Positions 50,530 through 58,940 of a stretch of 64,000 nucleotides of DNA are shown here, piece after piece. The DNA comes from Caryophanales bacterium UBA5026. Lineage in GTDB: Bacteria; Bacillota_I; Bacilli_A; RF39; UBA660. The position numbers and the translations under genes are program-made. The notes beneath the pieces were generated by a model, which was not told the DNA's origin, did not search any database, and worked only from the letters and a program-made list of their open reading frames with translations. Each line of letters begins with the position of its first letter. Positions within the stretch are counted from its first letter, which is position 1. The DNA is taken from assembly GCA_002416285.1 (NCBI GenBank), contig DICM01000035.1:1-64000 (forward strand), read 5' to 3'.

Positions 50530-50871
50530 ATGCTGAATCAAGCAGTTTTAGTAGGAAGATTGGTGAGAGATCCAGAACTTTATGAAACTGAAAATGGAAA
50601 CAAGGTGACAAATATCACATTAGCAGTTCCGAGAAGTTACAAAAATGCAGAAGGAACATATGATACTGATTTTGTTCACTGTGTTTTATGGAAAGGTGTT
50701 GCGGAGAACACGGTAAATTATTGCAAGAAAGGAGATCTCTTAGGAGTGAAAGGACATTTGCAATCACGTATGATTCAAATGGATGAAGAAACAAAGCGCC
50801 AAGTAGTTGAAGTGGTTGCTGAGAAAGTAACCTATTTAAGTAGCCGAAATACAGACGAAAACCACAGTTAA
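50530..50871 (+). CDS. ssb: Single-stranded DNA-binding protein, short type
   Basis: A 113-residue SSB consisting of the OB-fold only (MLNQAVLVGRLVRDPELYE, ITLAVPRSYKN, DFVHCVLWKGVAENTVNYC, VVAEKVTYLSS). The acidic C-terminal tail ending in DDDIPF, which recruits repair and replication partners, is absent, as in SsbB/YwpH of Bacillus, a competence-linked paralogue. ATG 50530 follows GAAGGGAGG. A hairpin terminator covers the stop codon. Confidence 0.92.
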   Translation: MLNQAVLVGRLVRDPELYETENGNKVTNITLAVPRSYKNAEGTYDTDFVHCVLWKGVAENTVNYCKKGDLLGVKGHLQSRMIQMDEETKRQVVEVVAEKVTYLSSRNTDENHS

Positions 50872-50886
50872 TTGTGGTTTTTTTCT
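50858..50886 (+). terminator. Terminator of ssb
   Basis: AAAACCACA (50858-50866) and TGTGGTTTT (50873-50881), then T. It closely resembles the hairpin at 51436-51459. Confidence 0.85.
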
Positions 50887-50890
50887 CAAT

Positions 50891-50918
50891 TTGACAAATA
50901 TATAAAAAAGGTTATAAT
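50891..50918 (+). promoter_or_regulatory. Promoter of PemK-like gene
   Basis: TTGACA (50891-50896) and TATAAT (50913-50918), 16-bp spacer, directly after the ssb terminator. Confidence 0.85.
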
Positions 50919-50943
50919 AGTTCGTCCAAAGCGAGGGATTGAA

Positions 50944-51426
50944 ATGTTAGATAGGTATGATATTTTAGGAAGTATTATATTAATAGACAATATTATTTTC
51001 TACAATAAGAATGGAACAAGACAAGTAGATCATTCAAAAAAAGGAAGACCATGTGTTATTGTTGCAGAATTAGAACAATATTATTTTTGTCCGTTCACAT
51101 CACATGTGGAATTAGAACGATTGAAGTATTATCAAGGGCGTTATTATGGGATTGAAGAAAAAGATACAGTTGTTGAACCATATTACGAAACACACAAATT
51201 AAGACCAAGTTATATTAATCTTCAAAATATTATCAGTATGGAATTATTTCGTCTAAATAAATATGGTGAAATTAAACCAGAAATCTATTATCAGATTTTA
51301 ATAGATATACTTGAAACCGATTATCAATATTTTGACACAGACAACATATATAAAATAGAAGATAATTTAAGATATCAGAAACAAAAAATAGAAGAAAAAT
51401 ATCATTTAGTAAAGAAGGCATCATAA
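50944..51426 (+). CDS. PemK/MazF-like protein, tentative
   Basis: A 160-residue protein. HSKKGRPCVIVAELEQYYF with FCPFTSH resembles the N-terminal beta-barrel of PemK/MazF-type proteins (endoribonuclease toxins), where RP and the following strand are conserved. The C-terminal half is helical and longer than in MazF. No antitoxin gene of the MazE kind is directly upstream; a small XRE gene converges from downstream. The assignment to a toxin is weak. ATG 50944 follows AGCGAGGGA. Confidence 0.55.
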   Translation: MLDRYDILGSIILIDNIIFYNKNGTRQVDHSKKGRPCVIVAELEQYYFCPFTSHVELERLKYYQGRYYGIEEKDTVVEPYYETHKLRPSYINLQNIISMELFRLNKYGEIKPEIYYQILIDILETDYQYFDTDNIYKIEDNLRYQKQKIEEKYHLVKKAS

Positions 51427-51435
51427 GAAAACCAC

Positions 51436-51459
51436 AAAACCACAGTTAACTGTGGTTTT
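51436..51459. terminator. Bidirectional terminator
   Basis: Perfect 24-bp palindrome built on AAAACCACAGTT (51436-51447) between the PemK-like gene and the converging HTH gene, whose stop codon lies inside it. Confidence 0.85.
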
Positions 51460-51676
51460 TATTTCCTCGATTTTCAATAACTATTTTCATATCTTCATAT
51501 AATAGATCATCGGGCATTAGACGAAAAACAGAAGCTAACTTTAGTGAAAGATCATAACTAATTCTTCTAGTGCCTTTTTCAATTTGCCAATAATAGGTTT
51601 TACTAATCCCAAGTTTATTTGCCATAAATTGGCAACTATATCCATGCTGGGTACGAAATTCATATAAGGATTTCAT
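51446..51676 (-). CDS. Small XRE-family regulator
   Basis: A 76-residue protein with one Cro/C1-type helix-turn-helix (GYSCQFMANKLGISKTYYWQ followed by IEKGTRRISYDLSLKLASVF). GGTGGTGAT precedes the start on the minus strand. It converges on the PemK-like gene and is divergent from a second XRE gene at 51816, which suggests a small regulatory switch. Confidence 0.85.
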   Translation of the reverse strand: MKSLYEFRTQHGYSCQFMANKLGISKTYYWQIEKGTRRISYDLSLKLASVFRLMPDDLLYEDMKIVIENRGNKNHS

Positions 51677-51815
51677 ATTATCACCACCGTCTTCATTATA
51701 AATTAATTATAAGTTAATTTCAAGCCTTTTTGTTAATTTTTAGTTAATTTACAAAATTCTTGCATTTATAACCATTTATTGATATAATATTAACGATTAG
51801 ATAACGGAGGATATT
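51677..51815. promoter_or_regulatory. Divergent control region with TTAATT repeats
   Basis: TTGCAT (51760-51765) and TATAAT (51783-51788), 17-bp spacer, drive the right-hand XRE gene. Upstream lie several copies of GTTAATTT-like sequence (near 51714, 51731 and 51743), possible operators. Confidence 0.6.
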
Positions 51816-52172
51816 ATGATTGCAGGAGATAAAATAAAAAATGAACGAACAAAACGAAAATTATCTCAAGAAGATTTAGGGAAACTAATAGGAGTTACTA
51901 AAGTATCTATTTGTGGTTATGAAACCGGAACTCGAACACCGACTATTGGAAATCTTTTAAAACTTTCCAAAGTTCTTGAATTAAATCCGAATGAAATAAT
52001 TGGAGGAACTGTTTTTGCGGTAAGTGAAGAAGGTACTCCATACGAATTTGTAATGAGTGAAAAAGAGATTACAGCAGTACAGGAAATTCGAAAATATGAT
52101 ATATTACATGATATGATCTGCAATCAACCAGAAAAGACAATCAAACGGATCGTAGAGTTGATCAAAGAATAG
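51816..52172 (+). CDS. XRE-family transcriptional regulator
   Basis: A 118-residue regulator with an N-terminal HTH (LSQEDLGKLIGVTKVSICGY, residues 16-35) and a C-terminal helical part (SEKEITAVQEIRKYDILHDM). GGAGG precedes ATG 51816. It is closed by a strong terminator and lies upstream of the ABC transporter, which it may or may not control. Confidence 0.87.
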   Translation: MIAGDKIKNERTKRKLSQEDLGKLIGVTKVSICGYETGTRTPTIGNLLKLSKVLELNPNEIIGGTVFAVSEEGTPYEFVMSEKEITAVQEIRKYDILHDMICNQPEKTIKRIVELIKE

Positions 52173-52194
52173 CATATAGCTATTCTTTTTTTTG
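52165..52194 (+). terminator. Terminator of XRE regulator
   Basis: AAGAATAGC (52165-52173), loop ATATA, GCTATTCTT (52179-52187), then T. Confidence 0.88.
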
Positions 52195-52229
52195 ACAATT
52201 CGTGCTATAGTGAAAATAGGAGTGATGAT

Positions 52230-52907
52230 ATGTTATTAAGAATAGAAAATCTGTCAAAAACTTATGGAAAGGGGAATACTTTAGTAAAAGCCCTCGATAA
52301 TGTCAGTTTTAATGTTGAAAAGGGTGAATTTGTTGCTATTGTTGGGGCAAGTGGAAGTGGAAAAAGTACATTACTACATATTCTAGGTGGAGTAGATCGT
52401 CCAACAAGCGGAAAAGTGTTTGTTAATGGAAAAGATATTTATAAATTAAATGAAACAAAATTAGCTGTTTTTAGAAGAAGAGAAGTTGGACTTATCTATC
52501 AATTTTATAATCTAATCCCAATTTTAACTGCCGAGGAGAATATTACATTACCAATTTTATTAGATCGTAAAAAAATAGATGAAACATATTTAAAGGAATT
52601 GATTGCAACTTTGGACTTGGAAGAACGTAAAAATCATTTACCAAATGAGTTGTCAGGAGGACAACAACAACGTGTTAGCATTGGGCGTGCTTTGATGAAC
52701 AAACCATCAATTTTATTGGCCGATGAACCAACTGGAAACTTAGATCGAAAAAACAGTGAAGAGATTATCCGACTTTTAAAATTATCCAATGAAAAATATA
52801 ATCAAACAATTATTATGATTACCCATGACCAAGAGCTTGCATTACATGCAAAGCGAATTATCACAATTGTTGATGGAAAGATCGAAAAGGATGAAGTGAT
52901 AAGATGA
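52230..52907 (+). CDS. ABC transporter ATP-binding protein (MacB/LolD type)
   Basis: A 225-residue ATPase of a FtsX-type ABC system. Walker A is GASGSGKST (residues 39-47), the signature is LSGGQQQR, Walker B is ILLADEPTGNLD and the switch is MITHD. AGGAG precedes ATG 52230. The permease gene overlaps its stop by four bases (ATGA). Such pairs export peptides or lipoproteins, or sense antimicrobials; there is no two-component pair nearby. Confidence 0.95.
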   Translation: MLLRIENLSKTYGKGNTLVKALDNVSFNVEKGEFVAIVGASGSGKSTLLHILGGVDRPTSGKVFVNGKDIYKLNETKLAVFRRREVGLIYQFYNLIPILTAEENITLPILLDRKKIDETYLKELIATLDLEERKNHLPNELSGGQQQRVSIGRALMNKPSILLADEPTGNLDRKNSEEIIRLLKLSNEKYNQTIIMITHDQELALHAKRIITIVDGKIEKDEVIR

Positions 52908-55351
52908 AAGTAATAATAGACTTTACAATCAAAAATTTAATTAAAAACAAAAAAAGAACGATTGCAACCATTCTTGGAGTAATATTATCAACAATTCTTT
53001 TGATGACTGTTGGTTTTTCCTTTTCTACCAGTCGAGAGAATGCCATTGAACAAACAATTCTCAATAATGGTGACCATCATATAAAAGTAGAAAATCTCAC
53101 ATATGATAAGATTGATATATTACAAAAAAATAATGAAATTAAGGAAATAAAGAGTGAACCAATTGTTGAAACCATTGATTTTCGTTCCATTGTTCGCAGT
53201 AGTTATGTAAATCAAAATTATGAGTTAGAAATTCATGGAATCGATCCGACAAGTACTATTGAACTAGATAGGGGAACGTTACCACAAAACGCGCAAGAAC
53301 TTCTGCTACCTAATTATTTAAAGTCAATGATTAATATTGAAATTGGTGATTTAATAGGGACTTATAAAGTCGTTGGATTTTATAAAAGAGCATCTAATAT
53401 TGCTTATAAAGATAATGATTATGTGAATCCTTTTATCGGCTATACAAAAAAAGAAAAAGAACAAACAGATAAGGCGATATTTTGGATAACGTTTAAAGAT
53501 AGTAATAATATTACTGATAAAGTAATAACAATAGGAAAATCTTTAAATTTAAAAAGAGAGTTTCAAGTGATTGGGAAACACTTGAAACCATCCTATGAAG
53601 GAATTACACAAAATACTTCTTTACTATCACTATATGGGACTCAGGAAAATGACGCTACTTATGCCATGTACTTTATTATGATGCTTCTTTTACTAACCAT
53701 TTTTTCCATTGTGTGTATCCTCTTAATCTATAATGCCTTTGCAATATCTGTTCAAGAACGTAAAAAAATAATGGGAATTTTATCCTCTTTAGGAGCAACT
53801 CCAAAACAATTATTTTTATCGGTTATTTTTGAAGCATTTCTAATAACTGTGATTGCTTTTCCAATTGGTATTATATGTAGTGGGCTTATTGTTAATGGAG
53901 TCTTGGCTTTTATCAATGAAACTTTAAAAGAAACATTAGCAACCCCTTATAAATTTGCTGTTTATCCTTTGTTCATGCTTGTTCCATTTTTAGCCCTTTG
54001 CCTCACAATCTTTTTTTCAGCATTTTCTCCTGCAATGCGGGCATTTGAGATCACGCCAATGGATGCAATTAGAGGAAATAAAGATATTAAGTTAAATAAG
54101 AAAAAACTAAAAACCCATTCAATTATGATGAGACTCTTTGGAATTGAAGGAACAATTGCATTTAAAAATCAAAAAAGAAATAAGTCTAAATATCGGATTA
54201 CTTTAATCTCTATAATAACAGGGATCGTCTTTTTCATGACAGCCTCAACAATAATTAATTTAATTCTTGATTCTTATCGCATCCAGCAATTAGAAGATAA
54301 TAGTATCTCTATATCAGTTCATGGGACGGATGAACAAAAGTTCATAGAAGATTTAGTTACTAATTTTTCTGGAGCTGATTTTACTATTCTAAAAAAGTCT
54401 CCATTTTTAGCAATTCCTATTTTAGATACCGAAACAAAAGAATTTAGGAAATTGTTTTCTGAAATAGGTTATCGTTCTGCCTATTTGGTAAAGCTTACGA
54501 AAGAGGAAGAAAATGAATTTTTTAAAACAAATAAACTAGAGAAAAAAATAACCATCATCAATCAAATAGAGACAAGTAATGAACCTGTTCAGTTATATTC
54601 TAATTTAGAAACTTTACCCATCTGTTTAAGAACAACAGATTTTAAAATATCGGATCAATGCATTCATATTGAAGATTTTAATATAACAGATAATATTCCT
54701 AAATCGTTACAATCATTCTATGCAGTTGCAATCATTGTTCCCATGAAAGAATGGGAACAAACCTTGAATCGTTTTACATTAGAAGATAGTGAAAATTACC
54801 AGATTTCGATTGCTAATGTAAATCCTAGTAAATTAAATACTTATATCACAAATGAAAAAGATAATTATAACTTCGATTATTTTTATTATAATAATGCACC
54901 ATATAACTATCACTTAAAAGTAAAAGAAATTCGAGCTTATCAAATATTATTTTATGGAGCATTAGGATTAATTTTCCTAATTAGTTTAACAAGTATGTTT
55001 CAAACAATTGCTACTAGTATTCATCTTCGAATGAAAGAGTTTGGTGTCTTAAAGAGTATCGGAATGACACCAAAACAATTTAAAAAAATGATGAATTTGG
55101 AATCAATCTTTTTAGGGATAAAATCCCTGCTGTACGGAATTCCATTATCATTAGGAGTTATCTATCTATTTGATAAAATTTTTGGTTTACAATCAATAGA
55201 TAATCCTGGAGAAGTTTATCATATTCCTTTTCCAACCATTTATCTAATCTTTTGTATTAGTTTTGTTCTATTTTTATTACTAATGGTTACTTATTATGCT
55301 ACCAAGCAAATAAGAAAAGCGACAATTATGGATGCTTTAGAAAAAGAATAA
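52904..55351 (+). CDS. FtsX-family ABC permease
   Basis: An 815-residue permease with two FtsX domains. Membrane segments are visible near residue 20 (IATILGVILSTILLMTVGFSF), in a triple cluster near 258-375 (for example FIMMLLLLTIFSIVCILLIY), again near 430, and in a last cluster near 685-800 (LIFLISLTSMFQTIATS). Two large extracellular regions lie between them (about 40-255 and 450-680). It partners the preceding ATPase. The SLGATPKQLFLSV and SIGMTPKQFKKMM segments are the coupling motifs of this family. Confidence 0.93.
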   Translation: MKVIIDFTIKNLIKNKKRTIATILGVILSTILLMTVGFSFSTSRENAIEQTILNNGDHHIKVENLTYDKIDILQKNNEIKEIKSEPIVETIDFRSIVRSSYVNQNYELEIHGIDPTSTIELDRGTLPQNAQELLLPNYLKSMINIEIGDLIGTYKVVGFYKRASNIAYKDNDYVNPFIGYTKKEKEQTDKAIFWITFKDSNNITDKVITIGKSLNLKREFQVIGKHLKPSYEGITQNTSLLSLYGTQENDATYAMYFIMMLLLLTIFSIVCILLIYNAFAISVQERKKIMGILSSLGATPKQLFLSVIFEAFLITVIAFPIGIICSGLIVNGVLAFINETLKETLATPYKFAVYPLFMLVPFLALCLTIFFSAFSPAMRAFEITPMDAIRGNKDIKLNKKKLKTHSIMMRLFGIEGTIAFKNQKRNKSKYRITLISIITGIVFFMTASTIINLILDSYRIQQLEDNSISISVHGTDEQKFIEDLVTNFSGADFTILKKSPFLAIPILDTETKEFRKLFSEIGYRSAYLVKLTKEEENEFFKTNKLEKKITIINQIETSNEPVQLYSNLETLPICLRTTDFKISDQCIHIEDFNITDNIPKSLQSFYAVAIIVPMKEWEQTLNRFTLEDSENYQISIANVNPSKLNTYITNEKDNYNFDYFYYNNAPYNYHLKVKEIRAYQILFYGALGLIFLISLTSMFQTIATSIHLRMKEFGVLKSIGMTPKQFKKMMNLESIFLGIKSLLYGIPLSLGVIYLFDKIFGLQSIDNPGEVYHIPFPTIYLIFCISFVLFLLLMVTYYATKQIRKATIMDALEKE

Positions 55352-55353
55352 TC

Positions 55354-55382
55354 TTGTTATTTTAAGGAATTACTTGTATAAT
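55354..55382 (+). promoter_or_regulatory. Promoter of pdp
   Basis: TTGTTA (55354-55359) and TATAAT (55377-55382), 17-bp spacer. Confidence 0.8.
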
Positions 55383-55413
55383 GAAACTAGTAAAGAGTAT
55401 TAAGGGTGATTAT

Positions 55414-56694
55414 ATGAACATGATTGAATTGATTGAAAAAAAGAAAAACCGTTTAGAACTTACAAAAGAGGAAATTAAATGGGTTGTAGATCATTATACA
55501 AATGGCGATATTCCTGATTATCAAATGAGTTCTTTTTTGATGACAATCGTATTAAATGGAATGAGTAATGAAGAGACTTTTTCACTTACTAAAGCTATGA
55601 TTGAAAGTGGAGATGTACTAGATTTAAGTGAGATTGAAGGAACCATTGTCGATAAGCATTCCACTGGTGGAGTGGGCGATAAAACTTCAATTATCCTTGC
55701 CCCTCTAGTTGCTGCTTGTGGTGTTAAAGTTGCAAAATTTTCAGGTCGAGGACTTGGACATACCGGTGGCACAATCGATAAATTAGAAAGTATTGATGGA
55801 TATCAAGTCGAGATGGATGAAAAAACATTCATAAAACAAGTGAATGAAATTGGAATTGCTATCATTAGTCAGACTAAAAATTTAGTGCCAGCAGATAAAA
55901 AAATATATGCTTTAAGAGATGTAACTGGAACGACCGAATCAATTCCACTGATTGCTTCTAGCATCATGAGTAAAAAAATTGCCAGTGGAGCATCTGCGAT
56001 GGTGATCGACGTAAAAGTTGGAAATGGTGCACTAATGAAAACCAAAGAAGATGCCGAAAGATTAGCAAAACTAATGGTGAAGATTGGGAAGTATTTTAAT
56101 CGTGAGGTTGTATGCGTATTAACCAATATGGAAGAGCCTCTTGGATGTACCATTGGAAACGGGCTTGAAGTAAGAGAATGTATTGAGGTTTTACAAGGTG
56201 CTGGTCCGAAAGATATCACTGATTTAGTACTCTTCTTAGGTAGTTATATGGTATCACTTGGAAAGCATATTGATTTAAAAGATGCTCGTAAAGAAGTTAC
56301 AGAAGCATTGTTTCAAGGAAAAGCTTATAAAAAGTTTGAAGAATGGATAAAAAGGCAACATGGCAATTTAGAGAAGATTGCAATTGATCCAGATATCATT
56401 TCATTAAAAAGTAAAAGTGATGGTATTGTCTCTGAAATTAATGCTTGTGAACTTGGTGAACTTGCAAAAAGATTAGGTGCAGGAAGAACAAAAAAAGAAG
56501 ATAAAATTGATTATGGAGTAGGTTTTGTTTTAGGAAAGAAAGTCGGGGACTTTGTTTTGGAAAATGAAGAACTAATGAAAGTATATTATAATGGTTCAAA
56601 TGTAACCATGGGAGAATTACAAAATTGTTTTACTGTGGAAGAACATAGCAAAGAAAGAATTCCACTTATTTTAGAAGTGGTGAAAAGTAAATGA
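55414..56694 (+). CDS. pdp: Pyrimidine-nucleoside phosphorylase
   Basis: A 426-residue enzyme of the thymidine/pyrimidine-nucleoside phosphorylase family, which splits uridine, thymidine or deoxyuridine to base and (deoxy)ribose-1-phosphate for salvage. Signatures: KHSTGGVGDKTS (phosphate binding), KFSGRGLGHTGGTIDKLESI, LRDVTGTTESIPLIASSIMSKK and IDVKVGNGALMK. ATG 55414 follows AAGGGTGAT; the region upstream in frame is leader. The next gene overlaps the stop by four bases. Confidence 0.95.
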   Translation: MNMIELIEKKKNRLELTKEEIKWVVDHYTNGDIPDYQMSSFLMTIVLNGMSNEETFSLTKAMIESGDVLDLSEIEGTIVDKHSTGGVGDKTSIILAPLVAACGVKVAKFSGRGLGHTGGTIDKLESIDGYQVEMDEKTFIKQVNEIGIAIISQTKNLVPADKKIYALRDVTGTTESIPLIASSIMSKKIASGASAMVIDVKVGNGALMKTKEDAERLAKLMVKIGKYFNREVVCVLTNMEEPLGCTIGNGLEVRECIEVLQGAGPKDITDLVLFLGSYMVSLGKHIDLKDARKEVTEALFQGKAYKKFEEWIKRQHGNLEKIAIDPDIISLKSKSDGIVSEINACELGELAKRLGAGRTKKEDKIDYGVGFVLGKKVGDFVLENEELMKVYYNGSNVTMGELQNCFTVEEHSKERIPLILEVVKSK

Positions 56695-57338
56695 TCCTCG
56701 TTGTTCTAGGATTTATTTCATTCTTTATATTAGTTGTAAGTTACTGGGATAAGCTTAATCCTGTTATTTTGGTGCCAGTTTTCCTATTTTTAATCATGAT
56801 TTTATTTAAGATAGGAAAAGATTTCGCCAAATATGGAATAAAAGGAGCACTGAAAGGAATCCGTTTTAAAGATCGAAAACCACAACGAAAAGCCATATTA
56901 TTTGAAATGGTTTCAACTTTACCAGCATATCAACAAACAGTAATTACTGGATCGGCTGGGTCTGATTTTCTTTATCTCGCTGAAAATGGATTATATCTTT
57001 TTAAAATGATTGATTTAGTAGGTACCATTGAAGAGAGTGAAAAACCAGAATTTTGGGTAATTATAGATCGAATGGACAAAGCATTCTATCCGAATTTACT
57101 AAGACAACTAAAGAAAGAATCGATTGAATGGAGTAAATATCTAGAAAAACATGTACAACCATTTCTGGTATTATCAAGTTTTTCAAATTTGATAGGACCA
57201 AAGGATCCAGAAGTAATTGTAGAAAAAGAGAGAAACTTTATTTATGAATTAGATCAGAATGCGAATAAAAAGATCTATACAAAAGAAGAGATTGACAACC
57301 TTTACAGAAAGGCAATGATGTACAGTGTTGTCAAATAA
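56691..57338 (+). CDS. Unknown membrane-anchored protein
   Basis: A 215-residue protein with two N-terminal membrane helices (residues 2-18, ILVVLGFISFFILVVSY, and 24-42, PVILVPVFLFLIMILFKI), then a soluble alpha/beta domain with VITGSAGSDFLYLAENGLYL and FWVIIDRMDKAFYPN. The soluble domain faintly recalls nuclease-related (NERD-like) domains, but I do not claim it. It starts in the pdp stop codon (ATGA), so it is cotranscribed with pdp. Confidence 0.65.
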   Translation: MILVVLGFISFFILVVSYWDKLNPVILVPVFLFLIMILFKIGKDFAKYGIKGALKGIRFKDRKPQRKAILFEMVSTLPAYQQTVITGSAGSDFLYLAENGLYLFKMIDLVGTIEESEKPEFWVIIDRMDKAFYPNLLRQLKKESIEWSKYLEKHVQPFLVLSSFSNLIGPKDPEVIVEKERNFIYELDQNANKKIYTKEEIDNLYRKAMMYSVVK

Positions 57339-57409
57339 TGTGAAGTTTTGTTGTTTTTATTGAAATATCAAGTAAGGAATGATAATATGATTTTAGGGGA
57401 GATGATAGT

Positions 57410-57613
57410 ATGATTTATCCATCAATTGATAGGCTTCTAAATCAAGTTGGTTCAAAATACTTGCTTGTTAACATCGTTTCTAGACGAGCTCATGAAATGA
57501 AAGAGAATGATCATTATCAAATGAAAGAAAGCCAATATGTGTCAAGAAAAGAAATTGGCAGAGCTTTAGAAGAAGTTGCAAAAGATTTGATACACATTGA
57601 AACAAGGGGATAA
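57410..57613 (+). CDS. rpoZ: RNA polymerase omega subunit
   Basis: A 67-residue omega subunit, which helps to assemble RNA polymerase. MIYPSIDRLLNQVGSKYLLVNIVSRRAHEM matches the bacterial consensus in its parts (PSID-LL, SKY-LV, and R-A-E/H), and YVSRKEIGRALEEV matches the second conserved helix. AGGGGAGATG precedes ATG 57410. It stands alone, about 380 bp upstream of the str operon, with a short hairpin and T run after it. Confidence 0.9.
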   Translation: MIYPSIDRLLNQVGSKYLLVNIVSRRAHEMKENDHYQMKESQYVSRKEIGRALEEVAKDLIHIETRG

Positions 57614-57625
57614 GGATCCTTTTTT
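57605..57625 (+). terminator. Terminator of rpoZ
   Basis: The AAGGATCCTT palindrome (57613-57622), overlapping the end of the gene, is followed by T. Confidence 0.55.
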
Positions 57626-57872
57626 TGTTCTCCTTTAGTTTTATATTAAAATATTTCCAGACAATTAAAGGATATATCCTATTGATAAAGCTATTTATTA
57701 ATAAAAAACAGAAAATCTATTAATGATTATAGTCTTGATGTTATCGTCGCAACAATGTTGGTAAATTAGTAATAAAAAGATAAAAAAATAAGAAAAAAGA
57801 TAGAAATTGAGTTAACGTTCTACTATTTATTCTTTTATGTCGTAAAAAGATAGTTTTTTTGTATTATTTTCA
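57626..57872. other. Non-coding stretch before str operon
   Basis: AT-rich, with no ORF of note and no clear structure; I see nothing functional before the promoter at 57873. Confidence 0.5.
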
Positions 57873-57901
57873 TTGACACGCATAAAATGAAATGGTATAG
57901 T
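57873..57901 (+). promoter_or_regulatory. Promoter of str operon
   Basis: TTGACA (57873-57878) and TATAGT (57896-57901), 17-bp spacer. Confidence 0.88.
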
Positions 57902-57916
57902 ATTACTGATTTGATT

Positions 57917-57971
57917 AAGGTTTACCTCGGTAAATCTTTAATTAAAGGAATTTTGAAACACCTGGAAGTGT
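57917..57971 (+). promoter_or_regulatory. Structured leader of rpsL
   Basis: Two hairpins: AAGGTTTAC (57917-57925) with GTAAATCTT (57930-57938), and ACAC (57958-57961) with GTGT (57968-57971), the latter 7 bases before GGAATGGAAAGGAGG. Possible autogenous control site for a ribosomal protein; not matched to a known family. Confidence 0.5.
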
Positions 57972-57992
57972 GGAATGGAAAGGAGGACTAAC

Positions 57993-58412
57993 ATGCCTAC
58001 AATTAACCAATTAGTAAGAAAAAGACGTTCTGATAAAGTAAGAAAAAGTAAATCACCAGTTTTAGGAATTGGATACAACTCAAGACAAAAGAAAGAAACA
58101 GGATTAAATTCCCCTCAAAAACGTGGTGTTTGTACTCGTGTTGGAACAATGACACCAAAGAAACCAAACTCAGCGCTTCGTAAATATGCTCGTGTTCGTT
58201 TAAGTAATGGTTATGAAGTAACTGCCTATATCGGTGGAGAAGGACATAACCTACAAGAGCACAGTGTAGTATTGATCCGTGGAGGACGTGTAAAAGACTT
58301 AATCGGTGTTCGTTATCACATTATTCGTGGTACTATGGATACTGCTGGAGTTGACAAACGTCGCCAAGGTCGTTCTAAATACGGAACAAAAAGACCAAAA
58401 GCTGGAAAATAA
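57993..58412 (+). CDS. rpsL: 30S ribosomal protein S12
   Basis: A 139-residue S12, part of the decoding centre. MPTINQLVRKRR, TPKKPNSALRKYARVRL and GRVKDLIGVRYH are present, with the longer Gram-positive loop. The streptomycin-site lysines are both Lys, as in sensitive strains. At residue 104 (E. coli Pro90 position) the usual Pro of KDLPGVRYH is Ile (codon ATC at 58302-58304). The Asp that receives the methylthio group is kept. AAAGGAGG precedes ATG 57993. Confidence 0.98.
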   Translation: MPTINQLVRKRRSDKVRKSKSPVLGIGYNSRQKKETGLNSPQKRGVCTRVGTMTPKKPNSALRKYARVRLSNGYEVTAYIGGEGHNLQEHSVVLIRGGRVKDLIGVRYHIIRGTMDTAGVDKRRQGRSKYGTKRPKAGK

Positions 58413-58451
58413 TAGAAATTAATACAATATAAAAGCAGGAAGGAGGATACT

Positions 58452-58919
58452 ATGAGAAAAAGACGTGCTGTTAAAAGAGATGTACTAGCAGATCCTATGT
58501 ATAATTCTAAATTAGTTACAAGATTAATTAACCAAATTATGCTTGATGGTAAAAAAGGAACTGCACAGAGAATTCTATATCAAGCATTTGATATGATAAA
58601 AGAAAAAACGAATCGTGATCCAATGGAAGTTTTCGAAACTGCAATGGAAAATATTCGTCCATCTCTAGAAGTTAAAAGTCGCCGTGTTGGAGGAGCTAAC
58701 TACCAAGTACCAATTGAAGTTAGACCAGCTCGTGCGCAAGCATTAGCGCTTCGTTGGCTAGTAAATTATTCTCGTTTACGTGGAGGACACTCTATGGCAG
58801 AGAATTTAGCAAATGAAATCGTTGACGCATCAAATGGTGTTGGTGCTGCCGTTAAAAAACGTGAAGAAACACACCGTATGGCAGAGGCTAACAAAGCATT
58901 TGCTCATTACCGTTGGTAA
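58452..58919 (+). CDS. rpsG: 30S ribosomal protein S7
   Basis: A 155-residue S7, the primary 16S rRNA-binding protein of the 30S head. RKRRAVKRDVLADPMYNS, VGGANYQVPIEVRPARA and the C-terminal HRMAEANKAFAHYRW are typical. It lies 39 bp after rpsL with GGAAGGAGG before its ATG, and fusA follows. Confidence 0.98.
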   Translation: MRKRRAVKRDVLADPMYNSKLVTRLINQIMLDGKKGTAQRILYQAFDMIKEKTNRDPMEVFETAMENIRPSLEVKSRRVGGANYQVPIEVRPARAQALALRWLVNYSRLRGGHSMAENLANEIVDASNGVGAAVKKREETHRMAEANKAFAHYRW

Positions 58920-58940
58920 TATTAAGAAAGGAAAAAACGT

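Noticed and set aside
52192..52211. Promoter TTGACA/TATAGT for the ABC transporter
   Set aside because: The two boxes are only eight bases apart, too close for a sigma-A promoter.
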